From Bacillota bacterium (GTDB lineage Bacteria; Bacillota; Negativicutes; Sporomusales; Sporomusaceae): DNA of 64,000 nucleotides. Positions 1-9,039 of this stretch are shown one piece after another. The first letter of the stretch is position 1; every line of letters starts with the position of its first letter. The stretch is from the NCBI GenBank assembly GCA_017889705.1, contig JAGGAB010000020.1:62001-126000 (forward strand), in the 5' to 3' direction. A program made the translations under genes and the position numbers. The notes beneath the pieces are model-generated. The model had not been told where the DNA came from, did not search any database, and saw only the letters and a program-made list of their open reading frames with translations.

Positions 1-879
1 CTTGACATGCAATCAATTGGCGGCGGGATATTGGCCGAAGGACTCGGTACAATGTTAAGCGGACTTATGGGAACGATGGCGCAAACTACCAGTTCCGGCA
101 GTATTGGCCTTGCTATTGCGACCGGTGCTGTCAGCCGCTACATCGGGTATTGTGTAGGGACGATGTTCATTTTGCTCGCCTTTTTTCCCAAGATAAGTTC
201 TGTGTTTGCGGTTATGCCTGAACCTGTTATGGCTGCCATTTTAATGGTGCAAATTGTGTTTGTTATTCCGGCAGGAATGCAGATGTGTACTTCGCGCATG
301 CTGGATACCCGTAAGATCTTTGTTTTGGGAACCGCCATTACGGTTGGCTTAGCTGTGGAAATGTTTCCGGGGTTCGAAACTGGCTTTCCTGTATATTTAC
401 AGCCTTTGTTTAAATCCTCATTAGCAGCTACGGCATTTACGGCGGTTTTGATGAACCTGCTTTTTCGTATCGGTATTTCCCAACATCAGGTAATGGAAAT
501 GACCCCAGGAAATATTACCTCAGAAGAGATCGCTTATTTTATGGAAAGTAGTGGAGCTGCCTGGGGGGCACGCCGCGAAATTATTAACCGGGCTGCGGCT
601 GTCATTAATGAGTTTATGGAATCAACCGCAGAGTTAAACTTAGTACAAGGCCAGGTCAGGGTCGATGTTAGTTTCGAAGAATTTAACCTGGATATTGACC
701 TTGATTACACAGGCGCGCTAATGCAATTTCCTGACATAAGACCAACTGCAAATGAACTCCTGGAAGATGAAACAGCTATGAGCAGGATGCCGGGTTTTCT
801 GATCAAACAACATGTAGATTGGCTCAAGGCGGATGCTCGGGAAGAACGGTGCCATATTAGACTTCATTTTGATCACTAA
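1..879 (+). CDS. NCS2-family uracil/xanthine permease, 3' part (5' end outside window)
   Basis: Open from base 1, so only the C-terminal 292 codons are present. The first ~165 residues are hydrophobic transmembrane segments typical of the nucleobase:cation symporter-2 family (TSSGSIGLAIATGAVSRYIG, then helices around residues 45-85 and 100-155), which imports uracil, xanthine or uric acid across the inner membrane. The last ~120 residues are a soluble acidic tail that is not part of the usual NCS2 fold; its helix-strand pattern (REIINRAAAVINEFMES, then alternating strands, then GFLIKQHVDWL) recalls a degenerate GHKL/RsbW-type ATPase domain. Substrate cannot be decided from the fragment. It ends about 130 bp before the next gene. 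Confidence 0.85.
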   Translation, partial: LDMQSIGGGILAEGLGTMLSGLMGTMAQTTSSGSIGLAIATGAVSRYIGYCVGTMFILLAFFPKISSVFAVMPEPVMAAILMVQIVFVIPAGMQMCTSRMLDTRKIFVLGTAITVGLAVEMFPGFETGFPVYLQPLFKSSLAATAFTAVLMNLLFRIGISQHQVMEMTPGNITSEEIAYFMESSGAAWGARREIINRAAAVINEFMESTAELNLVQGQVRVDVSFEEFNLDIDLDYTGALMQFPDIRPTANELLEDETAMSRMPGFLIKQHVDWLKADAREERCHIRLHFDH

Positions 880-1009
880 GTAATGCCGAAACAGGGCAAG
901 AATAGGTATTATGTCTCATAGTAATAAATTTCCGCATATGGTAAAATAATAAAATCAAAAAAGTAATAGCAGATAATATTCTTATTTTACTAAGGAAGGG
1001 GGAGTTTTT

Positions 1010-1225
1010 ATGAAACAAGTTGAAGACGTGCTTAAGCTGATGCATGAATATCAAAAGCGGACCAATAAACCCCTCAAGCTGATAAAAATGTCCCAACAAA
1101 CCTTTGCAATGGTACGCAACGAATTTGCCGTGGTCTCAGGCAGTCGCAGCCAGGAATTCAATGGCGCAGCTATTGAATTCTGCACCGAAGCCGAAGAAGA
1201 TATGTATTATGAAGAGATGCTGTGA
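1010..1225 (+). CDS. Small conserved-looking hypothetical protein (71 aa)
   Basis: Not recognised. A strong Shine-Dalgarno (AAGGAAGGGGGAG, 992-1004) sits at good distance from the ATG at 1010. The product is a soluble 71-residue protein with no signal peptide, a basic N-terminal half (KRTNKPLKLIKMSQQTF) and a strongly acidic C-terminus (TEAEEDMYYEEML). It lies alone between the permease and a bidirectional terminator, so it is probably transcribed singly or as the tail of the permease transcript. Confidence 0.6.
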   Translation: MKQVEDVLKLMHEYQKRTNKPLKLIKMSQQTFAMVRNEFAVVSGSRSQEFNGAAIEFCTEAEEDMYYEEML

Positions 1226-1289
1226 TTGTTGCAAGCAAGCTCAGGTAAAAATGAAAAATGGATGCAATGGTGTATCAACGGTGTATCTA

Positions 1290-1339
1290 TAACAATAAGC
1301 ATAAGCTTGCCATAACGGCAGGACTTATGCTTATTGTTA
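1290..1339. terminator. Bidirectional terminator hairpin
   Basis: Perfect 16-bp inverted repeat, TAACAATAAGCATAAG (1290-1305) and its complement (1324-1339), with an inner TGCC/GGCA stem. It lies between the convergent 71-aa gene and kimA and can serve both. Confidence 0.75.
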
Positions 1340-1347
1340 TTAGGGGG

Positions 1348-3189
1348 TTATTTTTTCAGATGATAAGGAATTGTGGTAACTACTACATCCTCTTTAAGAA
1401 TGAGTAATGTTCGTAGTATCCAGCCTGTTTGATTATGCAGGAATCTATGCCACCATTTTTTTGTTTCAAATTCAGGAATCAAGATAGTAATAAAATCATC
1501 AGGAGCTTTGTTTTTGCGCAGTTTTTCAATAAAATGGATAATTGGGGAAATGACAAGTCGATAAGGCGAATAGATGGTTTTTAATTGAACTCCTGGGTCC
1601 CAGACTTTCCATTTTTCTTCGACTTTGCGTCCCAGTTCCTTATCGGTAGTAACATGTAAAGCAATAATATCCTTACTAATAGAATGAGCATACCTCATTG
1701 TTTGAACGACTACACTTGTCGGACTGGAAACAGGAACTACAATAATATTTTTTCCTACAGGCGCTTGTTCAAGAGATTGCCATTCATCAAGGGACAAATG
1801 CAGTTGCTCTGCCATGTCGGCGTAGTGCTGTTTTATGGCCTTGAAAATATAAATCATGCAAGGAATAAACAACAGTATAACCCAAGCGCCGTAGATAAAC
1901 TTTGTAACAGTAATAATTAAGACAACAAGCCCGGTAATAACAGCACCAAATGCATTGATGATTGCCCTCATTCTCCATTTTGCCCCTCTTTCCCGCTGCC
2001 AATGAACAACCAGGGCTGTTTGGGCAATCGTAAAGGAAAGGAAGACGCCAATCGCATAGAGTGAAATCAAATGCTCAACATTGCCGCTAAAGCCGGCAAT
2101 CAATGCACCGGCAAATACACTTAGTAGTATAATCCCGTTAGAAAAGCTTAACCGTTCCCCTCGGATTCCCAGGTACCGTGGCATATACCCATCACGCGCC
2201 AGGATGGACAGCAGTAGAGGCAAGCCGTTATAAGAGGTATTTGCCGCTAAATATAATACCAGCATGGTAGCAATTTGGAGAAAATAGTACATCCACCCCC
2301 GGCCAAATGTTTCTTCGGCTAGCAGTGACAGCATTGTCACATTTTCTTGCGGCAGGATGTGATTGTGGAGAATCAGAAAAGTGGTTCCTGTCAGCATAAT
2401 TCCAAGCATGCCTGCCATAAAAAAGGTGGTCTTGATCGCATTTTCGGCCTGAGGCTTTTGGAACATGGGAACACCATTGGAAATGGCTTCAATTCCGGTC
2501 ATGGAACTACATCCACTGGCAAAAGCGCGCAGCAGCAGTGCCAATACCATTAAGTCGAAAGGCTGTTTTGCTGCGGAATTTGCCGGAATAACAGGGACAG
2601 TTCCGGTAAAAGCCTGATAAGCACCAGTAAAAATTAAGACAAACATACTTAGCACAAATAAATAAGTCGGTAATACAAAAACATTGGAGGACTCTCGTAC
2701 GCCGCGCAGGTTAACAAACATTAAAATGCCAAATAAAACCAATAAATCAATAGTTACCTCTGAACCGATTAGGTTGGGAAACGCAGAGATAAGAGCCTCA
2801 GTTCCCGAGGAAACACTAACAGCGACTGTTAGCGTATAATCGGCAAACAAAGCGGCAGCAGCTACCAGGGCGGGAAACTCGCCAATAGTATTTTTGGCAA
2901 TGGCGTACGAGCCGCCGCCGCCAGGATTGGCCCGAGATACCTGAACATAGGATAGGGTAACAATAGCGAGTAATACTAAAATTGCGGCAGCCACATAGCC
3001 AATATAGCCATAAAGCAGTAACCCCGGCACAGCCAAAGTGATCGCAATTTGCTCTGGACCGTAACCGACCGACGAAAGTGCGTCAGACGAAAAAATGGAG
3101 AGCGCTTTCCACTTAGGTAAATGTTCAGCAGTAAGCTCACGGTTATGGAGTGGACGACCTATAAATAATTGCCTTAGTTGACGGTACAT
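1348..3189 (-). CDS. kimA: KimA-type high-affinity potassium importer (APC superfamily)
   Basis: About 613 aa, closely matching Bacillus subtilis KimA (formerly YdaO) in length and pattern: N-terminal LIGRPL-like segment, SSDALSSVGYGPEQI in helix 1, glycine-rich NPGGGGSYAIAKN, about 12 membrane helices to residue ~460, then a cytoplasmic USP-like domain ending in TTIPYHLKK. KimA is a proton-coupled K+ symporter. Start chosen at 3189 because GAGAGGGG (3195-3202) is correctly spaced from this ATG and the protein then begins MYRQLRQLF as in homologues; upstream ATGs overlap the ribosome site. It follows kdpD and kdpE on the same strand with a KdpE-like box in the gap. No c-di-AMP riboswitch, which controls kimA in Bacillus, is visible. 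Confidence 0.93.
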   Translation of the reverse strand: MYRQLRQLFIGRPLHNRELTAEHLPKWKALSIFSSDALSSVGYGPEQIAITLAVPGLLLYGYIGYVAAAILVLLAIVTLSYVQVSRANPGGGGSYAIAKNTIGEFPALVAAAALFADYTLTVAVSVSSGTEALISAFPNLIGSEVTIDLLVLFGILMFVNLRGVRESSNVFVLPTYLFVLSMFVLIFTGAYQAFTGTVPVIPANSAAKQPFDLMVLALLLRAFASGCSSMTGIEAISNGVPMFQKPQAENAIKTTFFMAGMLGIMLTGTTFLILHNHILPQENVTMLSLLAEETFGRGWMYYFLQIATMLVLYLAANTSYNGLPLLLSILARDGYMPRYLGIRGERLSFSNGIILLSVFAGALIAGFSGNVEHLISLYAIGVFLSFTIAQTALVVHWQRERGAKWRMRAIINAFGAVITGLVVLIITVTKFIYGAWVILLFIPCMIYIFKAIKQHYADMAEQLHLSLDEWQSLEQAPVGKNIIVVPVSSPTSVVVQTMRYAHSISKDIIALHVTTDKELGRKVEEKWKVWDPGVQLKTIYSPYRLVISPIIHFIEKLRKNKAPDDFITILIPEFETKKWWHRFLHNQTGWILRTLLILKEDVVVTTIPYHLKK

Positions 3190-3283
3190 AAATACCCCTC
3201 TCATCATTAAAGATATTTCTTTTCGGACAGTTATATTGTACCTGTATTACTAGCAAAAAAGTCGTCAAGAAATAGATCAATGA

Positions 3284-3300
3284 TGTAAAGAAAGTGTAAA
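3284..3300 (-). promoter_or_regulatory. Candidate KdpE binding site upstream of kimA
   Basis: On the minus strand this reads TTTACA-CTTTC-TTTACA, a hexamer direct repeat with 5-nt spacer, placed about 95 bp before the kimA start and just after the kdpE stop. As recalled, the E. coli kdpFABC KdpE site is TTTATA-CTTTT-TTTACA, identical at 15 of 17 positions. A weak -10 (TACAAT on the minus strand) lies downstream. The functional assignment is an inference from this match and the context. Confidence 0.65.
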
Positions 3301-3318
3301 GAACCGTAAGACAAGCCG

Positions 3319-4005
3319 CTAATGATCCATTAACCGGTAGCCAACACCTGATTCAGTAATGATATGACATGGTTGTGTCGGATCTGCTTCAATTTTGCGG
3401 CGGAGCTGCCCAATATAAACCCGGATATAATGCGTGTCTTCATTATAGGCGGTACCCCAAACGGCTTTTAATAACTGCTTATGGGTCAACACCCGACCAC
3501 GATGTTGGGCTAGTATTTTAATTAACTCATATTCGGTTGGCGTGAGTTTTACTTCGCGTCTGGCAACTGTTACTCGTCTTTGGACAAGATCAACAACAAG
3601 ATCGCCGCAAGTTATGACCGGTTCGTGCTCTGAGGCTGCGGCCCGGCGCAGCGATACCCGCATCCTGGCCATGAGTTCGCCAACACTAAAGGGTTTAGTT
3701 ACATAATCATCAGCCCCGGCGTCCAGGGCTTCGATCTTTTCTTGCTCCTGATCACGTACTGTTAAAACAATAATAGGTGTTTGCGACCATTCGCGGATGG
3801 CTTTCACAACCTCTTTGCCGTCCATATCAGGCAAGCCTAAATCAATGATTAAGATATCAGGCTTAAAAATGGCTGCCCGGTTGATGCCATCTACTGCGGT
3901 TGCGCATTCGTCGATTTCGTAACCATGGGCGCTAAGAGAGACTTTTAGGAGTTTTCTGATCGGTGGTTCATCGTCAATAACTAAGACACGCATTCCTTTA
4001 CTCAT
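3319..4005 (-). CDS. kdpE: KdpE response regulator, OmpR family
   Basis: 228 aa: receiver domain (residues ~5-118) with the acidic pocket Asp11/Asp12, phospho-acceptor Asp55 in IIDLGLPDMDG, and conserved Thr and Lys (IIVLTVRD, VTKPFS); C-terminal winged helix (residues ~130-226) with LTPTEYELIKILAQHRGRV. KdpE controls K+ uptake genes when phosphorylated by KdpD. It starts 2 bp after the end of kdpD, so the two are co-translated. The kdpFABC ATPase genes are absent here; the linked transporter is kimA instead. Confidence 0.93.
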   Translation of the reverse strand: MSKGMRVLVIDDEPPIRKLLKVSLSAHGYEIDECATAVDGINRAAIFKPDILIIDLGLPDMDGKEVVKAIREWSQTPIIVLTVRDQEQEKIEALDAGADDYVTKPFSVGELMARMRVSLRRAAASEHEPVITCGDLVVDLVQRRVTVARREVKLTPTEYELIKILAQHRGRVLTHKQLLKAVWGTAYNEDTHYIRVYIGQLRRKIEADPTQPCHIITESGVGYRLMDH

Positions 4006-4007
4006 AA

Positions 4008-6668
4008 TTACACAATCCTTTCGGGAATAACAACTTTCTCAGCCGCGGGGATGGCAAACGAAATCCTTGTTCCGCCACCAGCGCGTCTTTCGGCCCAAAT
4101 CCTGCCGCCATGTGTCTCAACGATGCCTTTGCAGATCGATAATCCCAGGCCTGTGCCGCTGATATGTTTGGGCTGCTGGATGCGATAAAATTTGTCAAAT
4201 ACTTTATTGAGATCCTCTTCCGGGATGCCTACGCCATTATCGGAAACTGAGATAACAACAGCGGTTTCCTGGGGGACGGCGCTAATCAGGATAGTGCTGC
4301 CAGGCGGAGAATATTTCATGGCATTGTCAATAAGATTAATCAACACCTGTTCTAATAAAACACAGTCAGCCTTAAGCATTGGTATAGTGGGAGGCATGGT
4401 AATAGTAAGACTGTAGTGTTTGGTTGATTCTTTAAGCCGGTTTAGTGACGTTCCAATGATATCTTCAATATCACACCAGTCAATTTTAAGCTGCATCATG
4501 CCACTTTCAAGACGGGCCGTATCCAAAAGGTTTGCGATAATCCGCTCCATTCTTGCAGCTCCGTCCTGAATGGTTTCAAGCAGCTCCTGCCTGGCTGCTT
4601 TGGAGTAGACAGCTTCTGCTTCCACAAGCGTTGAGACAGAGCCGATAATGGAGGCTAATGGTGTTTTTAACTCATGGGAAATTGAGTTAAACAAGGCTGT
4701 ACGCAGCTTGTCTGACTCCAAGAGGAGGGCTGCTTCCCTGGCTTTTTCCGCCAGTTTTACGCGTTCAAGGGCAATTGCCGCCAGCCCTGTCCAGGCATCT
4801 ATCAGGCGCTTTTCCTCCGGTAATACATTCTTTTCTTGTATATGTACGCCTAAAATTCCGACAATGCTGTCGGTAGTTTTGAGGGGGATATATAAAAACA
4901 TGGCATCTGACATCGTAGCAGTTGAACGCCCGGCTGCTTGGCCATGTTCAAAACTCCAGGCTGCTGTCGCTAGTTCGGTTGCATTTTGTGGTAAAGGCTT
5001 ATTTTTATCGCTGATGGTATAGCTATCGGCCCGAATACTTAGTTGGCCAGAAAGATCAGGTAGTAGCACAATAACAGAACTGCCGATGGTTTCAGCAGCT
5101 TGTTTTACTAAGTGGCGGGCAATCAGGTCTATATCAATAATCCCCGCAATTTCCCTGCTAAACTGATACAGCGCACGGGTGCTTGTTTCCCGCTGACGGG
5201 CTGATGCAGCTTCATGGCGCAATAGCTCTGTGCGGCCACCAATAACAAAAGCAATGATCAAAAAGATGGCAAAACTCCAAAGATAGCGAATATCGGCAAC
5301 GCTAAAGGTCAGAGTTGGTGGCACAAACAAGAAATCAAACGCAGCCAGGCCGCATAAAGCGGTAAAATAAGAAGGCCAGCGGCCCCACCAGAAGGCGCTT
5401 AAAACTACCGGAAGTTGATATAATAGGGCAATATTAATAAGTTCTATTTTTTCTTCAAAGTAAAGAGAAAAAAGTGTAAATAGAGTAATCATAGCTAATC
5501 CGTTCAGGCAGTGCCTCCAAGGCAAGGGGGCTTCTTTGGGCATTGTGCGAATGCCGTCATGCTGATCCTGCTCCGCAGTACCCTGAATTACATAAATATT
5601 TATACCGCCACTATTGCGAATTAGTTTATCAACCAAAGAACCGTGCCAAAGTTCCCGGAGACGGCTATGCTGCGGTTTGCCGATAACAATCGCGGAAACA
5701 TTCTGGGCACAAGCTGCTGCGAGAATTTCCTGAGTAGGATTTTCACCGACGATTGTCAGTGTTTTGGCGCCAAGATCTTCTGCAAGCCGCATGTTTTTAG
5801 TTACTCGGTCTCGTTCGCTATCGCCTATAGGAAAACGGCGGGCAGGTGCTTCAACATGGACGGCTATTAATTCAGCCTGGATTCCTGCGGCTAACCGGCG
5901 AGCGGCCCTGATTAACTGGGCCGAAAAAGGACTGGCGCTCACACATACCATGACACGGTCGGCAGCCGGCCAGGGACCATTGATGTTGTGTTTGTGCATA
6001 TAGGCGCTCATATCTTTATCTACACGCCTGGCTGTAAAGCGTAAAGACATCTCTCGCAAGGCATTAATATTACCCAGACGGAAAAATTTGCGCATGCTGT
6101 CTTTGCTATCGGGAGGAGCATGAATTTTGCCTTCTTTGAAACGCTTAAGCAATTCCTCGGGTGGAATGTCAATAAGCTGGACATTGGCGGCAGTTTCGAG
6201 AATCTGGTCAGGAATTGTTTTGGAAACTGTAAATCCGGTTATTTTGGTGACAATGTCATTTAAACTTTCGACATGCTGAATGTTAAGAGTTGTATAAACA
6301 TGAATACCGGCGTTGAGAAGCTCCTCCACATCCTGAAAGCGGCGAGCGTGACGTGAACCGGGAATATTGTCATGAGCCAGCTCATCGATCAGGACCAGCT
6401 CCGGCTTTCGCTGGAGAATGGCTTCGATATCCAGTTCAGGAGTAAGCCTATCGTCAATATAGCCAAGCCGGGTCTGGATTTGTGGCAAGCCTTCCAGTAG
6501 CTGCTCGGTTTCCGGCATACCATGTGTTTCTACCAAGGCTACAGCTACATCATAACCTTCCTTAAGCCGCTGATGAGCGGCTTCCAGCATGGTATAGGTT
6601 TTGCCAACTCCAGGTGCGGCTCCTAAAAAAACTGTCAGGTTGCCTCGGGCTTTACTTAATTGGTTCAT
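4008..6668 (-). CDS. kdpD: KdpD osmosensitive K+ sensor histidine kinase
   Basis: 886 aa with the full KdpD order: N-terminal KdpD domain with Walker A GAAPGVGKT (16-24) and Walker-B-like LVLIDELAHD, the conserved HARRFQDVEELL; a USP domain (~235-360) with VIGKPQHSRL; four membrane helices (~385-480); a GAF-like region (~510-640); HisKA with phospho-acceptor His665 in SHELKTPLAS; HATPase with N box (LIDNAMKYSPPG), DNGVG and GTGLGLS. KdpD reads K+ limitation and c-di-AMP through its N-terminal domains and phosphorylates KdpE. First gene of the kdpD-kdpE-kimA cluster; its upstream neighbour is a LysR gene ending 19 bp away. Confidence 0.95.
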   Translation of the reverse strand: MNQLSKARGNLTVFLGAAPGVGKTYTMLEAAHQRLKEGYDVAVALVETHGMPETEQLLEGLPQIQTRLGYIDDRLTPELDIEAILQRKPELVLIDELAHDNIPGSRHARRFQDVEELLNAGIHVYTTLNIQHVESLNDIVTKITGFTVSKTIPDQILETAANVQLIDIPPEELLKRFKEGKIHAPPDSKDSMRKFFRLGNINALREMSLRFTARRVDKDMSAYMHKHNINGPWPAADRVMVCVSASPFSAQLIRAARRLAAGIQAELIAVHVEAPARRFPIGDSERDRVTKNMRLAEDLGAKTLTIVGENPTQEILAAACAQNVSAIVIGKPQHSRLRELWHGSLVDKLIRNSGGINIYVIQGTAEQDQHDGIRTMPKEAPLPWRHCLNGLAMITLFTLFSLYFEEKIELINIALLYQLPVVLSAFWWGRWPSYFTALCGLAAFDFLFVPPTLTFSVADIRYLWSFAIFLIIAFVIGGRTELLRHEAASARQRETSTRALYQFSREIAGIIDIDLIARHLVKQAAETIGSSVIVLLPDLSGQLSIRADSYTISDKNKPLPQNATELATAAWSFEHGQAAGRSTATMSDAMFLYIPLKTTDSIVGILGVHIQEKNVLPEEKRLIDAWTGLAAIALERVKLAEKAREAALLLESDKLRTALFNSISHELKTPLASIIGSVSTLVEAEAVYSKAARQELLETIQDGAARMERIIANLLDTARLESGMMQLKIDWCDIEDIIGTSLNRLKESTKHYSLTITMPPTIPMLKADCVLLEQVLINLIDNAMKYSPPGSTILISAVPQETAVVISVSDNGVGIPEEDLNKVFDKFYRIQQPKHISGTGLGLSICKGIVETHGGRIWAERRAGGGTRISFAIPAAEKVVIPERIV

Positions 6669-6687
6669 AGTTTATGCATATCCTTTT

Positions 6688-7632
6688 TTAGCAATTATCT
6701 TTAAGTATACTACTATTGACTAGGCTGCCGGTAGGTATATCTTTTAAGAACTCGGATTTGTTATACTGTGTAACAATGTCCATAATAGTTTTAATGCTTT
6801 CGCTGATATATTTGTTTTTATAATAGACGATATTAAACGATCTGTCCCAGGCATTTTCACTGCTTTTAATAGCATAGAGCTTGCCGCTTTTTAGTTCTTC
6901 TTCCACCAGGCGGATCGAGATAGCCGCCAGGCAGTTGTTTTCCATTACCGCCTTTTTTATTACATCCGGGCAGGTTACCTCCCAGCCTATTTTATAATTC
7001 ACGCCATGTTTCTGCAGATCGTTCTCAAACAATTCCCGGGTACCGCTGCCTTCTTCGCGCATAACAAAAGACTGGTTTTCCAGCTCCGAGATTGCAATAC
7101 TGCTGCGTCCTGCAAACCTATGATCTTTGCCGCAGATAATCACTAGATAATCTTTTACTACCGGGATATTAATCAAATCATGGTTTTTGACTTGCCCTTC
7201 CACAATGCCAATGTCGAGTTCAGCTTTGAGAATTTTTTCTTCGATAAATTTTGTATTGTTCATATAAGCAAAGGTTTCAATCTGTGGCATTTGATGCCTA
7301 AAATCCTTTAAGAGAGAGGGCAGCAGGCAGGAGCCAACCGTTATAGTGGCGCCAATACGTATTTTTTCGGCATGGCCTTCAGTAAACATGTAGTTGTTTA
7401 ACTCATCAAATTGCTTTACTGCGATTCGGGCATAGGTAAGCAAATTTTTGCCGGTCTCGGTGATATACAGTTTTTTGCCGATACGTTCAAATAATAATAC
7501 CTCATAATAGGTTTCTAATTCTCTTACTGCTTGGCTTACTGTTGGTTGTGATATAAAATATTTGGCGGCGGCAGAACTCATTGTGCCGGTTTCTGCCACC
7601 GCAATAAAGATTTTCAAATGTCTTATTGTCAT
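6688..7632 (-). CDS. LysR-family transcriptional regulator
   Basis: About 314 aa with start at 7632, where AAGGAG (7638-7643) is well spaced; an upstream in-frame ATG lacks a ribosome site. Winged helix-turn-helix in residues ~1-60 (SSAAAKYFISQPTVSQAVRE), then the LysR effector-binding fold (~90-300), including GSCLLPSLL and FVMREEGSGTRELFE. Divergent from the siroheme/Fe-S reductase gene at 7816, with a LysR box in the shared 183-bp gap, so it most likely controls that gene and itself. The reductase suggests a sulfur or nitrogen oxyanion signal, but the ligand cannot be read from the sequence. Confidence 0.9.
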   Translation of the reverse strand: MTIRHLKIFIAVAETGTMSSAAAKYFISQPTVSQAVRELETYYEVLLFERIGKKLYITETGKNLLTYARIAVKQFDELNNYMFTEGHAEKIRIGATITVGSCLLPSLLKDFRHQMPQIETFAYMNNTKFIEEKILKAELDIGIVEGQVKNHDLINIPVVKDYLVIICGKDHRFAGRSSIAISELENQSFVMREEGSGTRELFENDLQKHGVNYKIGWEVTCPDVIKKAVMENNCLAAISIRLVEEELKSGKLYAIKSSENAWDRSFNIVYYKNKYISESIKTIMDIVTQYNKSEFLKDIPTGSLVNSSILKDNC

Positions 7633-7660
7633 GTGTTCTCCTTGTTTAACTAGTGCCATT

Positions 7661-7712
7661 ATAGGTTTTACCTATGATTAATATAAAATAATATCACTTT
7701 AATAATTAATCA
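7661..7712. promoter_or_regulatory. LysR-type operator region
   Basis: Two dyads in the divergent gap. ATAGGT-TTT-ACCTAT (7661-7675) is a perfect palindrome and fits the T-N11-A LysR box. TGATTAAT (7675-7682) and ATTAATCA (7705-7712) form a second, wider dyad that abuts it. This recognition-site plus activation-site arrangement is typical for LysR regulators with a divergent target. Confidence 0.6.
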
Positions 7713-7815
7713 ACAAGTGTTATATTGAAGATATGGTGTGTAAACAGGACAGACACGGGTTTTAGTGCATAATCCTTCCTATAAGGATGGTTAAATAGAA
7801 TCAGGGGGTATACAA

Positions 7816-8739
7816 ATGGCTACATTAACAGTAAGCAAAGAAGATGAAAAAAGAGTAAAGGCGCTCGGGTTTCTAAGTAACAAGGGAACTGATAATTTTT
7901 CCGGACGAGTGCTAACCGTAAATGGTGCGATAACGGCTGCGCAGATAAAGTGTATTGCTGAGGCCGCTGAACTATTTGGCAATGGCATTCTTACCTTTAC
8001 AACCAGACTTTCGGTGGAATGTCAGGGTATACCCTATGACAAGCTTGAAGATTTCCGTGCTTATATTGCCAAAGCAGGTCTTAGGACTGGTGGCACAGGC
8101 GCGAAAGTTCGCCCGGTTGTATCCTGCAAAGGGACTACCTGCCAATATGGTCTTATTGATACCTTTGCGTTGTCTAATGAAATTCATGAACGGTTTTTTA
8201 ATGGTTATACCAATGTAAAATTGCCGCATAAATTTAAAATTGCCGTAGGCGGCTGTCCGAATAACTGTGCCAAACCTAACTTAAACGATGTAGGCATTAT
8301 CGGTCAAATCATACCTGATTTTGAAGCCGACAAATGTAAAGGCTGTAAAAAATGTTCAGTGGAAGCCGTATGTCCCATGCAGGCGGCCACTGTTGTTGAC
8401 GGCGTTTTAAAAATCGATTCCGACAAATGCTGTCACTGTGGGCTGTGTATTGGAAAATGTAATTTTGATGCCATTGTAGATGGTAAACGGGGGTACAAGA
8501 TATACCTTGGCGGCAGATGGGGTAAACGCGTGACAATCGGCGGTACTATGAACAAAATTTTTACCGATAAAGAAGAAGCACTTGCCGTTATTGAAAAGGT
8601 TATTCTCCTATATCGTGAGCAGGGAATAACCGGTGAACGCTTATCGCAGACTGTCGAAAGACTGGGTTTTGCCAATGTAGAAGCGCAAGTATTGGCAGAT
8701 GAAATACTAACAAGAAAGCAAGCTGTTTTAGCTGACTAA
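7816..8739 (+). CDS. Siroheme/4Fe-4S sulfite or nitrite reductase-like protein with ferredoxin domain
   Basis: 307 aa: N-terminal ferredoxin-like half-domain (~5-80), nitrite/sulfite reductase Fe-S siroheme domain (~95-165) with cysteines in SCKGTTCQYG and GGCPNNCAKP, then a two-cluster ferredoxin (CKGCKKCSVEAVCP and CCHCGLCIGKC, ~173-220). This is the single-subunit, COG2221-like family of anaerobes related to DsrA/AsrC. The first cysteine pair is spaced CX4C rather than the CX5C of textbook siroheme reductases. No asrA/asrB or electron-transfer partner is adjacent. Start ATG follows AGGGGGTATACAA. Probably a low-potential reductase of sulfite or nitrite; substrate unproven. Confidence 0.85.
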   Translation: MATLTVSKEDEKRVKALGFLSNKGTDNFSGRVLTVNGAITAAQIKCIAEAAELFGNGILTFTTRLSVECQGIPYDKLEDFRAYIAKAGLRTGGTGAKVRPVVSCKGTTCQYGLIDTFALSNEIHERFFNGYTNVKLPHKFKIAVGGCPNNCAKPNLNDVGIIGQIIPDFEADKCKGCKKCSVEAVCPMQAATVVDGVLKIDSDKCCHCGLCIGKCNFDAIVDGKRGYKIYLGGRWGKRVTIGGTMNKIFTDKEEALAVIEKVILLYREQGITGERLSQTVERLGFANVEAQVLADEILTRKQAVLAD

Positions 8740-8797
8740 TTGTTTGGTTATCGGATAAACTACGAGAATACCTATGTGATTGCGGAGGGAATCAGTA

Positions 8798-9022
8798 ATG
8801 CCAATCTACGAGTATTCATGCAAAAAATGCGGAAAAATAGTGGAACTGTTACAAAAAAGCGGTACAGATAAGGCAGGGATTATTTGTCCGGTTTGTGGTG
8901 AAGACACCCTGACAAAAATGTTTTCTGTAACAGCTCCGTCGCAAATGGCAAAGAGTTCGTCAAGCGGCTGTGATATGGGGAATAGCGGAGCCTGCGGCGG
9001 CTGTTGTTCAGGCTGTCATTAA
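8798..9022 (+). CDS. FmdB-family zinc ribbon protein
   Basis: 74 aa starting MPIYEYSCKKCG, the hallmark of the FmdB/CxxC regulatory protein family, with a second CPVC knuckle forming a zinc ribbon (residues ~8-40). The C-terminal tail is Ser/Gly/Cys rich and ends CGGCCSGCH, adding a further possible metal site. Start at 8798 because GGAGGGA (8784-8790) is well spaced; an upstream TTG is not. It lies 58 bp after the reductase gene and ends at a hairpin, so it is probably in the same transcript, perhaps helping redox-metal handling (inference). Confidence 0.85.
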   Translation: MPIYEYSCKKCGKIVELLQKSGTDKAGIICPVCGEDTLTKMFSVTAPSQMAKSSSSGCDMGNSGACGGCCSGCH

Positions 9023-9039
9023 AACGATACAAAAATATG

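Noticed and set aside
3190-3318. c-di-AMP (ydaO) riboswitch in front of kimA
   Set aside because: The gap between kdpE and kimA is only about 130 bp and holds none of the conserved ydaO blocks.
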